A stretch of DNA of 60,225 nucleotides from Bacillus renqingensis (lineage in GTDB: Bacteria; Bacillota; Bacilli; Bacillales; Cytobacillaceae), in NCBI RefSeq assembly GCF_016464375.1, contig NZ_JADDIU010000026.1, positions 1-60,225 on the forward strand, in the 5' to 3' direction. Numbering within the stretch: the first letter of the stretch is position 1; every line of letters begins with the position of its first letter. The translations under genes and the position numbers were made by a program. Below the pieces are notes generated by a model that was not told the origin of the DNA, made no database searches, and was given only the letters and a program-made list of their open reading frames with translations. Shown here piece by piece: positions 21,392 through 30,672 of this stretch.

Positions 21392-22389
21392 GATGCAGGC
21401 ACCTCCATACCGAAGTGATGATAAACAGCAGCGGTTACCATCCTGCCGCGAGGGGTCCGCTGCAGAAAACCAATCTGCAATAAATAAGGTTCATATACAT
21501 CTTCAATCGTTTCTGCTTCTTCACCAATAGATGCAGCAATCGTATCCAGCCCAACCGGTCCGCCGCGGAATTTTTCGATAATTCCTTTTAACAGCTTATG
21601 GTCAATGTGATCGAGTCCAAGTCTATCCACCTGTAGAAGTTCAAGCGCCTCTTTAGCAAGCAAGAGACTAATCTCTCCATTCCCTTTTACTTGAGCAAAA
21701 TCCCTGACACGTCTTAGCAGTCGGTTGGCAATTCTTGGGGTCCCTCTTGCCCTTCTGGCAATTTCCGCCGCTGAGCTATTGTCAATGTTTGTTTCAAACA
21801 ATTCTGCGGTCCGCATGACAATACTTGTCAAGTGCTCCTCTTTATAATACTCAAGCCGGGATAAAACACCAAATCGGTCTCTTAGCGGCGCCGATAATGC
21901 CCCTGCTCTTGTTGTCGCCCCAATAAGTGTAAACGGAGGCAGATCGAGACGAATCGATTTGGCGCTTGGACCTTTGCCGATGACAATATCAAGACAGAAG
22001 TCCTCCATTGCCGGATACAGTATTTCTTCAATCGATCTTGACAGCCGATGAATTTCGTCAATAAATAGCACATCACCAGGCTCAAGTGCGGTCAGGATTG
22101 CCGCTAAATCACCAGGTCTTTCAATCGCCGGGCCTGAGGTTGTCCTGATGTTCACTCCCATTTCATTGGCAATAATCATTGCAAGGGTCGTCTTCCCTAA
22201 TCCAGGCGGACCGTAAAGAAGGACATGATCAAGCGTTTCCCGGCGCAGCTTTGCGGCCTTAATAAATATCTCCAAGTTTACCTTTACTTGATCCTGTCCG
22301 ATATATTGCTGCAAGTTTCTAGGCCTGAGACTTTGTTCAAAGCTGTCTTCATTCTCATTTACTTCACTGGAAATAATCCGCTCTTCCAT
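21388..22389 (-). CDS. ruvB: Holliday junction branch-migration ATPase RuvB
   Basis: Hexameric AAA+ motor that, with RuvA, drives branch migration of Holliday junctions. 333 residues. Walker A is GPPGLGKTT, Walker B is [10 protein letters not shown], sensor 1 is LIGATTRAG, and the winged-helix DNA-binding end carries [11 protein letters not shown]. It lies 10 bases after ruvA. Confidence 0.97.
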   Translation of the reverse strand: MEERIISSEVNENEDSFEQSLRPRNLQQYIGQDQVKVNLEIFIKAAKLRRETLDHVLLYGPPGLGKTTLAMIIANEMGVNIRTTSGPAIERPGDLAAILTALEPGDVLFIDEIHRLSRSIEEILYPAMEDFCLDIVIGKGPSAKSIRLDLPPFTLIGATTRAGALSAPLRDRFGVLSRLEYYKEEHLTSIVMRTAELFETNIDNSSAAEIARRARGTPRIANRLLRRVRDFAQVKGNGEISLLLAKEALELLQVDRLGLDHIDHKLLKGIIEKFRGGPVGLDTIAASIGEEAETIEDVYEPYLLQIGFLQRTPRGRMVTAAVYHHFGMEVPAS

Positions 22390-22399
22390 GAATAATCAC

Positions 22400-23011
22400 C
22401 TATTTTAAAAGCTTTTGTAAGGCTTTTTTAATATATTGGTCTGTGGACAATTGCTCTTTCTGTAATTCCGGTGAAATCCTCTTGATTTCTGTTTCTGAAT
22501 AGCCAAGGGCTTTTAAGGCCAGAACTGCTTCTTCAAAGGCGGTGTTGTTTGCTTCTGTATGTAATGGAAGCTCCTCTTCATTAAACAAATTCGGGAAAAA
22601 GCTTGGCACAATATCGTGCAATTTCCCCTTTAAATCAAGTATCATTTGCCGGGCTGTTTTCTTGCCGACACCAGGGAATTTAACAAGGAATTTCTCGTCC
22701 TCATTTTCAATCGCATTTACAACCGGCCCGACATCTCCGGAGGCAAGGATAGCGAGTGCCCCTTTTGGTCCAATTCCGGAAACATTCAATAATTTCGTAA
22801 ACAATTTTTTTTCTTCCCTTGTTTCGAAGCCATATAATGCCATAAGATCCTCTCGGACATAATGATACGTATAAACTGTTACCGTTTTTTCCAGTTTACT
22901 GGAATAAATAAACGGGTTCGGTGTCGATATTTGAAAACCAATTCCGTTGTTTTCGATGACTATGTATTCCGGCCCGACAAAATCAACGGTACCTTTGATA
23001 AAATCAAACAA
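22400..23011 (-). CDS. ruvA: Holliday junction DNA helicase subunit RuvA
   Basis: Tetrameric junction-binding partner of RuvB. 203 residues: an OB-fold (1-62), two helix-hairpin-helix motifs ([16 protein letters not shown] and [16 protein letters not shown]), an acidic linker and the RuvB-binding domain III (about 155-203, [12 protein letters not shown]). The start is TTG at 23011, nine bases after GGGAG. First gene of the ruvA-ruvB-DUF2905-queA-tgt-yajC line. Confidence 0.96.
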   Translation of the reverse strand: MFDFIKGTVDFVGPEYIVIENNGIGFQISTPNPFIYSSKLEKTVTVYTYHYVREDLMALYGFETREEKKLFTKLLNVSGIGPKGALAILASGDVGPVVNAIENEDEKFLVKFPGVGKKTARQMILDLKGKLHDIVPSFFPNLFNEEELPLHTEANNTAFEEAVLALKALGYSETEIKRISPELQKEQLSTDQYIKKALQKLLK

Positions 23012-23230
23012 TCCGCTTCTCTCCCTAGACTATTAATACGCACTGTATTTCATTCTATCATATTTTTGAAGCGTAGTTGAAGAAAATAACACTGCTATTC
23101 ATTTTCACTACACCACAACTTACTTCATGTCCATAAAGCGTTGAACAAAGCTATGCAACACAATTTTTGAATATTTTCCATCTCAAATGGTTTAAACGAT
23201 TACCCTATGCGGAGGGTCCGCCCCTTTTCT
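23012..23230. other. ruvA upstream gap
   Basis: No gene is visible. It should hold the ruvA promoter. At about 23208-23227 it carries GCGGAGGGTCCGCCCCTTTT, an inverted repeat of GCGGA/TCCGC related to the short GC-rich motif found in other gaps. Confidence 0.5.
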
Positions 23231-23268
23231 TAAAAAAATCAGGCTGATCGGATTCATCAGTCTGATTT
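23231..23268 (-). terminator. Terminator of bofC
   Basis: On the minus strand ATCAGACTGAT pairs with ATCAGCCTGAT and is followed by seven T residues, 11 bases after the bofC stop codon. Confidence 0.9.
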
Positions 23269-23278
23269 AAAGTTTTTT

Positions 23279-23809
23279 CTATTCTTTTGTTAATGAATAA
23301 TGCTTAAAAGTTTTTAACACCTCTTCGTAATCATTCTTCGTTTTAATCGGGATTCCTTGCAGTAATTCTTCCTGCCTTTTACTCTCAAGCTTTTTCATAT
23401 CTATTTGAAAAAATGATTGGATAATCTTCGAACGTCCAGGTTTGCCATTAAAAATTGTCAATACACCATCTTCAGTAATGCCGAAATAGCCATTTGCTTT
23501 TAATAAAGGGGAGATATCGTCCATCTTCCTGCTAAATACCATTTTCGCTTCTTCCATATGCTTTAACTCCCAGGCATCATACTTTGCCCAGAAATTCTCC
23601 ATTGACCAGCATTTTTCGTGAACAATTTCTTGACTTACTTCGCCATCCAAATAGACTCGTTCTAAAACAACTGTGATGTGCAAAGGTTCCGTCGCTTGTT
23701 GGCTGTCCATTGTTGCAGCTGAACCAGTCCATGCTATTCCAAAATTGAAGAGAAAACCAAAAAACATGACAAAACAAAAGTGAGCAATAGCCTTTCTTGT
23801 AAACCTCAT
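23279..23809 (-). CDS. bofC: Forespore regulator BofC (bypass of forespore)
   Basis: Intercompartmental signalling protein; in B. subtilis BofC is made in the forespore and restrains SpoIVB, which starts pro-sigma-K processing. 176 residues with an N-terminal signal/anchor (about 8-28) and an extracytoplasmic domain containing WSMENFWAKYDAW and the C-terminal GYFGITEDGVLTIFNGKP. ATG at 23809 follows AAGAGGTG by six bases; the GTG at 23818 overlaps that site and is less likely. The likely target system SpoIVFA/FB is encoded in this window at 34-36 kb. Confidence 0.9.
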   Translation of the reverse strand: MRFTRKAIAHFCFVMFFGFLFNFGIAWTGSAATMDSQQATEPLHITVVLERVYLDGEVSQEIVHEKCWSMENFWAKYDAWELKHMEEAKMVFSRKMDDISPLLKANGYFGITEDGVLTIFNGKPGRSKIIQSFFQIDMKKLESKRQEELLQGIPIKTKNDYEEVLKTFKHYSLTKE

Positions 23810-23892
23810 GCTCCTCACCTCTTATGATAAGTTTTTACCAACGATTTCATTCCTAGTGTAGCCCTTTTTTGACTATTTATCCGAATGAAATT

Positions 23893-23926
23893 CGAAAAGG
23901 CAAAGCATCATGCTTTGCCTTTTTAC
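23893..23926. terminator. Terminator of coxA-like gene
   Basis: AAAAGGCAAAGCA and its exact complement flank a three-base loop, ending in TTTTT. On the minus strand it follows the lipoprotein gene and separates it from bofC. Confidence 0.92.
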
Positions 23927-23927
23927 C

Positions 23928-24632
23928 TTATTTATGGGGGGCCGGTTGCCTTTGTGGGATATCATTATGGATGTTACGTTCCCTTCCCAGTGCGCCTTCA
24001 TCCGTTATGACCTCAATTGTTTTTCCCTTCACATCAGGACTCACCGCTTTTTTGATTGCTCTTTTGGTATCTGCCGCTCTGGTATCGTCCATTAATTTCA
24101 CAGAAATCCAAACGGAATTTCCGTAGGCAACTGATCGAACGCTTCTAACATTATCGACATTCGCTACTTTATTCCGGATTGCATTGGTAACATCCTCTTG
24201 AAATTCATGGTCAACAGCCACCCCGGTATTACCGATATTACGGTTCAAATGACCATGGTAATTCATATCGCTCGTACTAAAACGGTTATCTCGCTGAAAA
24301 AAATTACGGTCCCTGGAAGCTAACGGTTTCGTAGGATTTACCGGATGCCCGTTTTCATCCCTGGTCTGCAGCATATCTCTTCTTTGTTTGTTGATGTCTC
24401 GATCCTCGTCCCCTAGAGTATGGTCCATCATTTCCGTAATCGGTCCATCATTATCGCGAAAAAAAGAGTTGCTATAATCGGGGTGGTTTTCATTAGAATA
24501 ATACCCAATCGTCCTTACCGAGTTACGATTGGAATCGTTGGCACCGGCATTACGATCGTTATCATGGCCACAACCAGAGACTCCAACAATCATCAACGAC
24601 GCAAGCGGAATCATCCATCGTTTGCTGTTCAA
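23928..24632 (-). CDS. YhcN/YlaJ-family sporulation lipoprotein (CoxA-like)
   Basis: A 234-residue lipoprotein. The signal peptide ends in the lipobox VSGC (Cys21). The rest is Asn/Arg/Asp-rich and poorly ordered, then a YhcN/YlaJ domain (about 140-220, VTNAIRNKVANVDNVRSV, VWISVKL, AIKKAV). Members sit in the spore inner membrane or cortex. B. subtilis coxA (yrbB), a cortex protein of this family, lies just downstream of safA; here a kinase-fold gene intervenes, so the ortholog call is an inference. The start is TTG at 24632, and its ribosome site AGGGGG is inside the 3' arm of the preceding hairpin. Confidence 0.8.
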   Translation of the reverse strand: MNSKRWMIPLASLMIVGVSGCGHDNDRNAGANDSNRNSVRTIGYYSNENHPDYSNSFFRDNDGPITEMMDHTLGDEDRDINKQRRDMLQTRDENGHPVNPTKPLASRDRNFFQRDNRFSTSDMNYHGHLNRNIGNTGVAVDHEFQEDVTNAIRNKVANVDNVRSVRSVAYGNSVWISVKLMDDTRAADTKRAIKKAVSPDVKGKTIEVITDEGALGRERNIHNDIPQRQPAPHK

Positions 24633-24635
24633 GCG

Positions 24636-24706
24636 AAAAACCCCCTCACGTTAATCCTGAGCATGAAAACATGCTCATTCATAGGGTGTTAATTTCAAGG
24701 GGGTTT
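24636..24706 (-). terminator. Hairpin ending the safA/kinase transcript and masking the coxA-like ribosome site
   Basis: Minus-strand AAACCCCC (24699-24706) pairs with AGGGGGTTT near 24638-24646, with an inner GAGCATG/CATGCTC stem, and is followed by TTTTT. It looks like an intrinsic terminator after the kinase-fold gene. The same GGGGG is the only good Shine-Dalgarno for the next gene, eight bases before its TTG, so read-through RNA would have that site paired. Confidence 0.75.
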
Positions 24707-24726
24707 CATTCTTCTTCCCGACAGGT

Positions 24727-25716
24727 TTAGCGCAAAATGCTTTTTAACTGTTTTACAAATTTTTTCCTGGAATAAAATTGACCAATTGATAAATCCATAA
24801 TCTGTTTTAATTTATGTTCGTCGGTATATGATTGTTCTCTTACTAACCGATTCCATTCGCGGAATATATCAGCAGGGTAGGCTAACGCATATAAAAAAGC
24901 TTTATCATGGAGATAGCTTTTGAATGGTTTGTAGCTGCCAAGCTTATTTAAAGACCAGTCAATATAAGGGAGGATTCGGTTGGCATACTGGACATAATCA
25001 AGGACCGGAGGACCAATGCTGATTAAATCAAAATCAATTAAATACAACTTGCCCTTTCTGTCCCGTAAAAAATTATGATGGGCAACATCCCCGTGAAGAA
25101 TGACATGCGGTTCTTTTTCAAAATACTGTTCATCTGCTGACATTCCCTTCATAGACCATTTCCCCCAAGATATTATTTCAGAAATAAATGGTTCATTTAT
25201 AAAATACTTGAGGAAGGGGAGATTATTCAAGAAAACGGTCTGTCTGTCTTTCCATTTTCCAATTAAATCTGCTTTTGGAAGCAGCCTTCGATACCTTGCT
25301 TCAAACAAGGTTGTTGTATGATGAAATTGCTTTAACAAATCCAGCCCTTCCCGGCGGTCTTTTTGTGTATGAAAGGTAAATGCTGATTTATTTGGGGAAA
25401 TATATTTGATACAGCCAAAATAGCTGCCCTCAAAAAAAAGCTGTTCTTTTGCCGGAGGTTCAAAAAAGATATACGTATTGGAAAATCCCTCTTTTCTAAG
25501 GGTAGCCGTGAACGCCTCTTGTAATTTTAATCTTCTATTTGATTTGTACCCTTTCATGACATATAAATTGTTCTTAGTTTTAAGTAAAATAACGGACCTT
25601 TGTAGCGGAATCATTTCAATTACGGTTTCATACAGTTGGGACTGAAAATAAGAGAAGAGACGATCATAATAAGCATCGTCTCCATGCGTGTTGCCTAACG
25701 GTTTAACTGCTTTCAT
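24727..25716 (-). CDS. CotS-like protein of the aminoglycoside phosphotransferase fold
   Basis: About 329 residues. HGDVAHHNFL fits the Brenner-like catalytic loop of the APH/choline kinase fold, and LIDFDL the metal-binding motif, although the residues around the loop vary from HGDxHxxN. Bacillus relatives (CotS, YsxE, YutH) are spore coat or coat-associated proteins, so a coat role is inferred from family and from the overlap with safA. The likely ATG at 25716 overlaps the safA end by 14 bases and has a weak ribosome site, implying coupled translation; a TTG at 25752 is an alternative. The usual ysxE site beside valS is outside the window, so I do not name it ysxE. Confidence 0.75.
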   Translation of the reverse strand: MKAVKPLGNTHGDDAYYDRLFSYFQSQLYETVIEMIPLQRSVILLKTKNNLYVMKGYKSNRRLKLQEAFTATLRKEGFSNTYIFFEPPAKEQLFFEGSYFGCIKYISPNKSAFTFHTQKDRREGLDLLKQFHHTTTLFEARYRRLLPKADLIGKWKDRQTVFLNNLPFLKYFINEPFISEIISWGKWSMKGMSADEQYFEKEPHVILHGDVAHHNFLRDRKGKLYLIDFDLISIGPPVLDYVQYANRILPYIDWSLNKLGSYKPFKSYLHDKAFLYALAYPADIFREWNRLVREQSYTDEHKLKQIMDLSIGQFYSRKKFVKQLKSILR

Positions 25717-27238
25717 CTTGGTGCCCTGGCATTCCGTAAGAACTTGTATCAACCGGTCCCATTCCGTATGGATTCATAAAAGGAGGTTGGGCAACATCAA
25801 CTGGTCCTGTATAAGGTGCACTGTAAATAGGCGGTGTCGGCGGTACAAAGTTTGTCTGAGCTAAAGCAGAGGTCGGTTCACTACAGCCACAATCGCCTAA
25901 AGCACCAGTTCCTACCGGTAATCCTTGTGGTGGATGCGGCTCCAGAGTGTCTGTAGCCGGTCCCAGCCGATCCGGTGAGCCGTATTCAAACTCAGGACCC
26001 ATTCCCAGTGGCGCTGGCCCCATCATTTGTGGATAGCCATATGGTGTCGGACCATATGCTGGATATCCACCCGTTCCATATGGACCTGCTGCCGCTCCAT
26101 ATTCCATCCCTGCCGGGTAACCTCCGGCTGCCGGGAACTGACCAAAACCTTCCGGATATCCACCCGGCATTTGACCATACCCTCCTGAGAACCCTGCTGG
26201 CATTTGGCCATAATCAACTGGTGTTTGACTGTGCATCATTGGCATTCCTCCATAAGCCCCAGGTGCTTGTTGATAGGCTGGCTGCATTCCGTATCCGCCC
26301 GGATCCATTCCCATCGCCTGGGGGTATCCCGGTGCTTGTGCCATCGGATATGGGTTCTCCATACCTGCTATACCTGCTCCTCCTGAATGAAATCCTGGAT
26401 CCATAGCAGGCATTTGCGGCATAAAAGAGGATGACTCATCAGTAAAATGCTGTGGCATAATGTTTGTTTCACCTGCCATTGGAGCAGCATTCGGGGTCAT
26501 ATTTGGCATCATATTTGGCACCGCATTAGATACTGCCGGCATCTCAGCTTGCATCTGCGGGAATGGCATACATGGCTGTACTGCGACTGGCATACCACCA
26601 TATGGCGGGCAAAATCCTGGTCCAGGCATAATGGGCGTAACCGGAACACAATATTCCTGTGGTGGACAAGGAGCTTCTTGTACCGGCGGTGGCGGTGGTG
26701 GTACTGGCAATGGCATCTCTTTCTTTGGGAGCTCTATCTTCGGCATCTCTTTCTTTGGAACCTCTTTTACTTCAGGCAGGATATTGGCCGGTTTCGGCGG
26801 CAACTCTGGTTTTACCGTCATATTCATCATGTTTGTCATATAATAATTATTAATATCAATTTCAGGAACTACTTGTAGAGGCATTTTAGGGGTATAGGGC
26901 GCTTTGGGTGTTTCTTTTATAATAGGCTGCTCTTTAATCGGTACTTCCTTAATCGGTGCCTCTTTAATCGGGACTTCTTTAATCGGGACTTCTTTAATTG
27001 GTACTTCTTTGGTAAACGGCTGCTCAGCAATGGGAAACTCTTTTTTTCCTCCCATATTGACTGGCCCTTCTTTTTTAATAGTTCCCCCTGTTGTCGGGAC
27101 TTTTATTTTCATTCCGGGCATAATCATATCAGGGTTGCTGAGCTGTGAATTCATTTTTTTCAGCTCTTCAAAATTCACGCCGTACTTCTTGGCGATCTTC
27201 CAAAGAGTATCCCCTTTCTGTACGATATGGATCTTCAC
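25703..27238 (-). CDS. safA: Spore morphogenetic protein SafA
   Basis: Inner-coat organiser that sits at the cortex/coat boundary. An N-terminal LysM domain (about 2-48, HIVQKGDTLWKIAKKYGV and MPGMKIKVPT) is followed by five tandem KE(V/A)PI units at about 77-105, a Pro/Lys/Glu linker, and a long C-terminal region rich in Pro, Gly, Tyr, Met and Gln (from about 185). It has 511 residues against about 390 in B. subtilis, the extra length being low-complexity. Several internal in-frame Met codons could support shorter forms like the known SafA-C30. The ribosome site GGAGGG precedes the ATG. Divergent from niaR. Confidence 0.88.
   Translation of the reverse strand: MKIHIVQKGDTLWKIAKKYGVNFEELKKMNSQLSNPDMIMPGMKIKVPTTGGTIKKEGPVNMGGKKEFPIAEQPFTKEVPIKEVPIKEVPIKEAPIKEVPIKEQPIIKETPKAPYTPKMPLQVVPEIDINNYYMTNMMNMTVKPELPPKPANILPEVKEVPKKEMPKIELPKKEMPLPVPPPPPPVQEAPCPPQEYCVPVTPIMPGPGFCPPYGGMPVAVQPCMPFPQMQAEMPAVSNAVPNMMPNMTPNAAPMAGETNIMPQHFTDESSSFMPQMPAMDPGFHSGGAGIAGMENPYPMAQAPGYPQAMGMDPGGYGMQPAYQQAPGAYGGMPMMHSQTPVDYGQMPAGFSGGYGQMPGGYPEGFGQFPAAGGYPAGMEYGAAAGPYGTGGYPAYGPTPYGYPQMMGPAPLGMGPEFEYGSPDRLGPATDTLEPHPPQGLPVGTGALGDCGCSEPTSALAQTNFVPPTPPIYSAPYTGPVDVAQPPFMNPYGMGPVDTSSYGMPGHQDESS
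26930..27011 (-). repeat. 15-bp tandem repeat inside safA
   Basis: Five imperfect direct copies of a 15-base unit (plus strand TTTAATCGGGACTTC and variants) encode the repeated KEVPI pentapeptide. The two central copies are identical at the DNA level, indicating recent duplication or slippage; copy number probably varies among strains. Confidence 0.85.
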
Positions 27239-27422
27239 ACTATTTCCCTCCTATGGCATAAGTCCATATAGTGTATGTGGAAATGGGCAAAATGCTATTA
27301 TTCTTCACAAAAAGATATGCGAAAATTTTTTAAATATGTTTATACAAGCCGATATCGCTGCGTTTCTTTTTAAAAACTAGTATGATACTATGAAAGCATG
27401 TATAGGGTAAGGAGCGTTAAAT

Positions 27423-27959
27423 ATGGTACAAAAGAAGATACTTGGGGATGAGCGGAGGAGCTTCATATTACAATTATTAAAGGATAGCAGTCAGCCGATT
27501 ACCGGCAGCGAGTTAGCTGAGAAGACAAGTGTCAGCAGACAGGTGATCGTTGGTGACATTACGCTGCTGAAGGCAAAAGGGGAGCCGATTATCGCAACGA
27601 GTCAGGGATATATGTTTTTAAAACAAGCGGCTGGAAATTCAATTTACGAACGGACGATTGCCTGCAACCACCAGCCAGCAGATACGGAGAAAGAGCTAAA
27701 TATCATTGTCGATCATGGTGTAACGGTGAAGGATGTCAAAATTGAACATGCTATATACGGCGATTTAACCGCTTCGATTATGGTCTCAAACCGACAGGAA
27801 GTTCAGCAGTTTATTGAAAAACTTAAAACGACAAAAGCCCCTCTTTTGTTGGAATTAACAGGGGGAATTCACTTGCACACATTATCAGCACCAAGCGAAT
27901 CAGCATTAGACAAGGCGGAGGCCGATCTTAAAAAAGCAGGAATAGTATTGGAATCTTAG
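27423..27959 (+). CDS. niaR: Transcriptional repressor NiaR (YrxA) of NAD biosynthesis
   Basis: A niacin-responsive repressor. An N-terminal winged helix (about 8-65, GSELAEKTSVSRQVIVGDITLLKAKG) is joined to a 3H domain whose three conserved His are seen at HGVTVKDVKIEHAIYGD and GGIHLHTL. 178 residues. ATG follows AAGGAG. In B. subtilis it sits beside nifS and nadBCA, its targets; here those genes are absent from this site and its regulon must be elsewhere. No palindromic operator was identified in the 184-base gap shared with safA. Confidence 0.92.
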   Translation: MVQKKILGDERRSFILQLLKDSSQPITGSELAEKTSVSRQVIVGDITLLKAKGEPIIATSQGYMFLKQAAGNSIYERTIACNHQPADTEKELNIIVDHGVTVKDVKIEHAIYGDLTASIMVSNRQEVQQFIEKLKTTKAPLLLELTGGIHLHTLSAPSESALDKAEADLKKAGIVLES

Positions 27960-27960
27960 A

Positions 27961-27983
27961 AAGGACCTTGGGGGTCCTTTTCC
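27961..27983. terminator. Terminator of niaR
   Basis: AAGGACC (27961-27967) and GGTCCTT (27973-27979) form a stem followed by TTT on the plus strand, directly after the niaR stop. The convergent pheA ends at 27983, so its transcript may also end here, though the A/T flank is weaker on that side. Confidence 0.75.
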
Positions 27984-28837
27984 TATTCCAAATCTACCAT
28001 CATTGCCGGGTAGCTCCCGAGCAGTTTGACACCGCAGCCTAATGCTTCAAGTTCAGCAATTGCTCCAGGTATTAACACCTCATCGAGCTTCATTTCCAAA
28101 TCAATAATGAAAAAGTAATTACCTATTCCCGTTTTCATTGGTCTTGATTCAATTTTCGAGAGATTTATTTTTCGCCAGGCAAAGGCGGACAGTACTTGAT
28201 GCAGGGCACCGGCCTGATCGGAAGGCAAGGTGACCATCAGCGTCGTTTTATAATGAGATGACCCGCTCATATCTTGAAAATCCATATTTTTTTCAGTTAA
28301 AACAACAAAACGGGTGTGATTATGGTCAAAATCGTGGATACTTCTTTGAACGATCGTCAGTCCATATTCCTCAGCCGCTAATTCATTCGCGATCGCCGCC
28401 ACATTGGAATCAGGTGCTTCCTTTACCAATAATGCAGCTGCAGCCGTCGATGACACACTTTCATATGGCACCCCTTTATAATGATTATGTAAAAATTTAT
28501 GACACTGGGCAATTGCATGTGAGTGGCTGTATATTTTCTCAGCATCCTCCCATCTCTTTGCATTCCTAGGGTGAACCATCAAATGCTGTTTTATTGGAAT
28601 CGTAATCTCTCCCATAATCGGAAGCTCGGCAACCTGTGTTAAATAATCAAGTGTAATATTAACAGAGCCTTCTAACGTATTTTCCAGCGGGACCACTGCA
28701 AGCTCGACATCGTGCGCCAAAACGGCGTCCATACATTCTGGGATTGTCTGATACAGCTCATACTCAAATCCTTTAAAAACCTTTTTAACTGCCAATTCGG
28801 TAAATGTTGCCTTTGGGCCTAAATAACCTACCTTCAC
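27983..28837 (-). CDS. pheA: Prephenate dehydratase
   Basis: Converts prephenate to phenylpyruvate in phenylalanine synthesis. The PDT domain (about 1-180) shows the start KVGYLGPKATFTE and the catalytic HTRFVVL (TRF) motif, and the ACT domain contains GALHQVLSAF and the phenylalanine-binding ESRP. 284 residues, monofunctional. The start is GTG at 28837, eight bases after AGGGGAG. It follows pheB. Confidence 0.95.
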   Translation of the reverse strand: MKVGYLGPKATFTELAVKKVFKGFEYELYQTIPECMDAVLAHDVELAVVPLENTLEGSVNITLDYLTQVAELPIMGEITIPIKQHLMVHPRNAKRWEDAEKIYSHSHAIAQCHKFLHNHYKGVPYESVSSTAAAALLVKEAPDSNVAAIANELAAEEYGLTIVQRSIHDFDHNHTRFVVLTEKNMDFQDMSGSSHYKTTLMVTLPSDQAGALHQVLSAFAWRKINLSKIESRPMKTGIGNYFFIIDLEMKLDEVLIPGAIAELEALGCGVKLLGSYPAMMVDLE

Positions 28838-28888
28838 TTCTCTTTCTCCCCTTTAAAAAATCCATTAAACAGTCTAGAACAAAATCCC

Positions 28889-29344
28889 CTACGCACCTGT
28901 TCCAAGTACCTCAACCTTTTCAACAAATTCCAGCTTTCTAAGCTCTGAAAGCAGCCCTTCAATCTCATTCTCCATTTCAGACGTGTTTAAGGACAGCGTG
29001 ACATTCGCTCTCCCTTGAAGTGGAATCGTTTGATGAATGGTTAATACATTGCATCCCGATGCTGCCACAATACTTAATAACTTAGATAATGTTCCTGAGC
29101 GGTCCTCTATATGAAAAAACAAGGAAACTAAGCGTTCTTTTTGAATGGTTGAAAACGGAAATACTGTATCCCGATATTTATAAAAGGCACTTCTACTCAA
29201 ATCAACCTTTTGCACTGCATCCCCAATCGATTCCGCCTTGCCGCGTTTTAGCATTTCCCTGGCTTCAATCGTTTTTTTCATTGCTTCCGGCAAAACGTCT
29301 TCACGGACTAAATAAAATTTCTTTTCAAAGTTATCCATTCTCAT
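28889..29344 (-). CDS. pheB: ACT-domain protein PheB (UPF0735)
   Basis: A small protein with an N-terminal helical part ([31 protein letters not shown], which resembles a DNA-binding helix pair) and a C-terminal ACT domain ([18 protein letters not shown]). Co-encoded with pheA in Bacillus; a role in phenylalanine metabolism is inferred, not shown. Two Met codons (29344, 29338) are possible starts, both just downstream of the obg stop and near AAAGGTAG; the exact one is uncertain. Confidence 0.9.
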   Translation of the reverse strand: MRMDNFEKKFYLVREDVLPEAMKKTIEAREMLKRGKAESIGDAVQKVDLSRSAFYKYRDTVFPFSTIQKERLVSLFFHIEDRSGTLSKLLSIVAASGCNVLTIHQTIPLQGRANVTLSLNTSEMENEIEGLLSELRKLEFVEKVEVLGTGA

Positions 29345-29363
29345 CTCTACCTTTTTGGAAACT

Positions 29364-30650
29364 TTATTCAATAAACTCAAATTCAAAGTCTAATAATTTA
29401 ACGATATCCCCGCTTTTTGCTCCTTTTTGCCTTAAAGCATCGTCAACTCCCATACCGCGAAGCTGTCTTGAGAAACGGCGGACCGATTCATCTCGGGAAA
29501 AATCAGTCATCTTAAACAGCTTTTCAAGTTTGTTACCAGTGATTACAAACGATCCATCCGGTTCTCTTGTAATCACAAATGCATCAGGATCTGCCTCATG
29601 TTTATAAAGGACACGGTTTATTCCTGCTTCCTCCTCATGTTCAAGCGGGAATTCCGGTGTATCCTCTAATATATCAGCTACAGCAAACAAAAGCTCGCGT
29701 AGCCCCTTGCGAGTCAGCGCAGAAATAGGAAAAATCGGATAGTCCTCCTTAAGCTGCTCCTTAAACTTTTGCAAATTTTCCTCAGCACCCGGCATATCCA
29801 TTTTATTAGCAACAATAATTTGCGGCCGCTCTGTTAACCTTAGGTTATACTCTTTCAATTCACGATTAATGGTTAGATAATCCTCAAACGGATTGCGGCC
29901 TTCTGTCGCAGCCATATCAACCACATGGATAATGACTCTTGTTCGTTCAATATGGCGTAAAAACTGATGCCCCAAACCAACACCCGAATGTGCTCCTTCA
30001 ATTAATCCCGGCAGATCGGCCATGACAAAGCTGCGGCCATCTTCCGTTTCCACCATTCCGAGGTTAGGAACGATGGTTGTAAAATGATACTCGGCAATTT
30101 TCGGCTTGGCTGAAGAAACAACAGATAATAACGTCGATTTCCCGACACTAGGGAATCCGACAAGTCCGACATCTGCCAGCAGCTTTAACTCCAAGATTAC
30201 ATCTCGTTCTTGCCCTGGCTCACCATTTTCAGCAATTTCCGGTGCCGGATTGGCAGGTGTTGCAAACCGGGAATTTCCTCTCCCGCCGCGACCGCCTTTC
30301 GCAATTACTGCCTGCTGACCATGCTCAACTAAATCAGCAATGACCACTTTTGTTTCAGCGTCCATGACCACTGTTCCAGGCGGGACCTTGACAATCATAT
30401 CCTTTGCATTTCTGCCGTGCTGGTTCTTTGACATACCGTGCTCGCCGCGAGGTGCTTTAAAGTGCCGCTGATAACGAAAATCCATCAGCGTCCTTAATCC
30501 CTCATCAACTTTAAAAACAACATCGGCGCCCTTCCCGCCATCTCCACCGGCAGGACCCCCTTTTGGAACATATTTTTCGCGGCGATAGGCGACCATCCCG
30601 TTGCCGCCATCACCACCTTTAACATATATTTTCACTTGATCGACAAACAT
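29364..30650 (-). CDS. obg: GTPase Obg
   Basis: Essential ribosome-associated GTPase with links to stress and sporulation initiation. 428 residues: the glycine-rich Obg fold (1-158, [19 protein letters not shown]), a GTPase domain (G1 GFPSVGKST, switch region [10 protein letters not shown]3 [10 protein letters not shown]4 NKMD) and the Bacillus-type C-terminal OCT domain. ATG follows AGGAGG. It is next to spo0B as in B. subtilis, though a 160-base gap with a GC-rich motif separates them here. Confidence 0.97.
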   Translation of the reverse strand: MFVDQVKIYVKGGDGGNGMVAYRREKYVPKGGPAGGDGGKGADVVFKVDEGLRTLMDFRYQRHFKAPRGEHGMSKNQHGRNAKDMIVKVPPGTVVMDAETKVVIADLVEHGQQAVIAKGGRGGRGNSRFATPANPAPEIAENGEPGQERDVILELKLLADVGLVGFPSVGKSTLLSVVSSAKPKIAEYHFTTIVPNLGMVETEDGRSFVMADLPGLIEGAHSGVGLGHQFLRHIERTRVIIHVVDMAATEGRNPFEDYLTINRELKEYNLRLTERPQIIVANKMDMPGAEENLQKFKEQLKEDYPIFPISALTRKGLRELLFAVADILEDTPEFPLEHEEEAGINRVLYKHEADPDAFVITREPDGSFVITGNKLEKLFKMTDFSRDESVRRFSRQLRGMGVDDALRQKGAKSGDIVKLLDFEFEFIE

Positions 30651-30672
30651 TCTAAAAATCCTCCTGTCATAT

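Noticed and set aside
26447..26878. Plus-strand frames of 127-143 residues opposite safA
   Set aside because: They are antisense to a Pro/Gly-rich low-complexity region, contain odd composition (Trp/His or Gly runs) and lack ribosome sites.
26930..27011. CRISPR-like array
   Set aside because: The units are contiguous 15-mers in frame inside safA with no spacers; it is a coding tandem repeat.
29089..29607. Plus-strand 172-residue frame opposite pheB and obg
   Set aside because: Antisense to two conserved genes and composed of unlikely sequence; no ribosome site.
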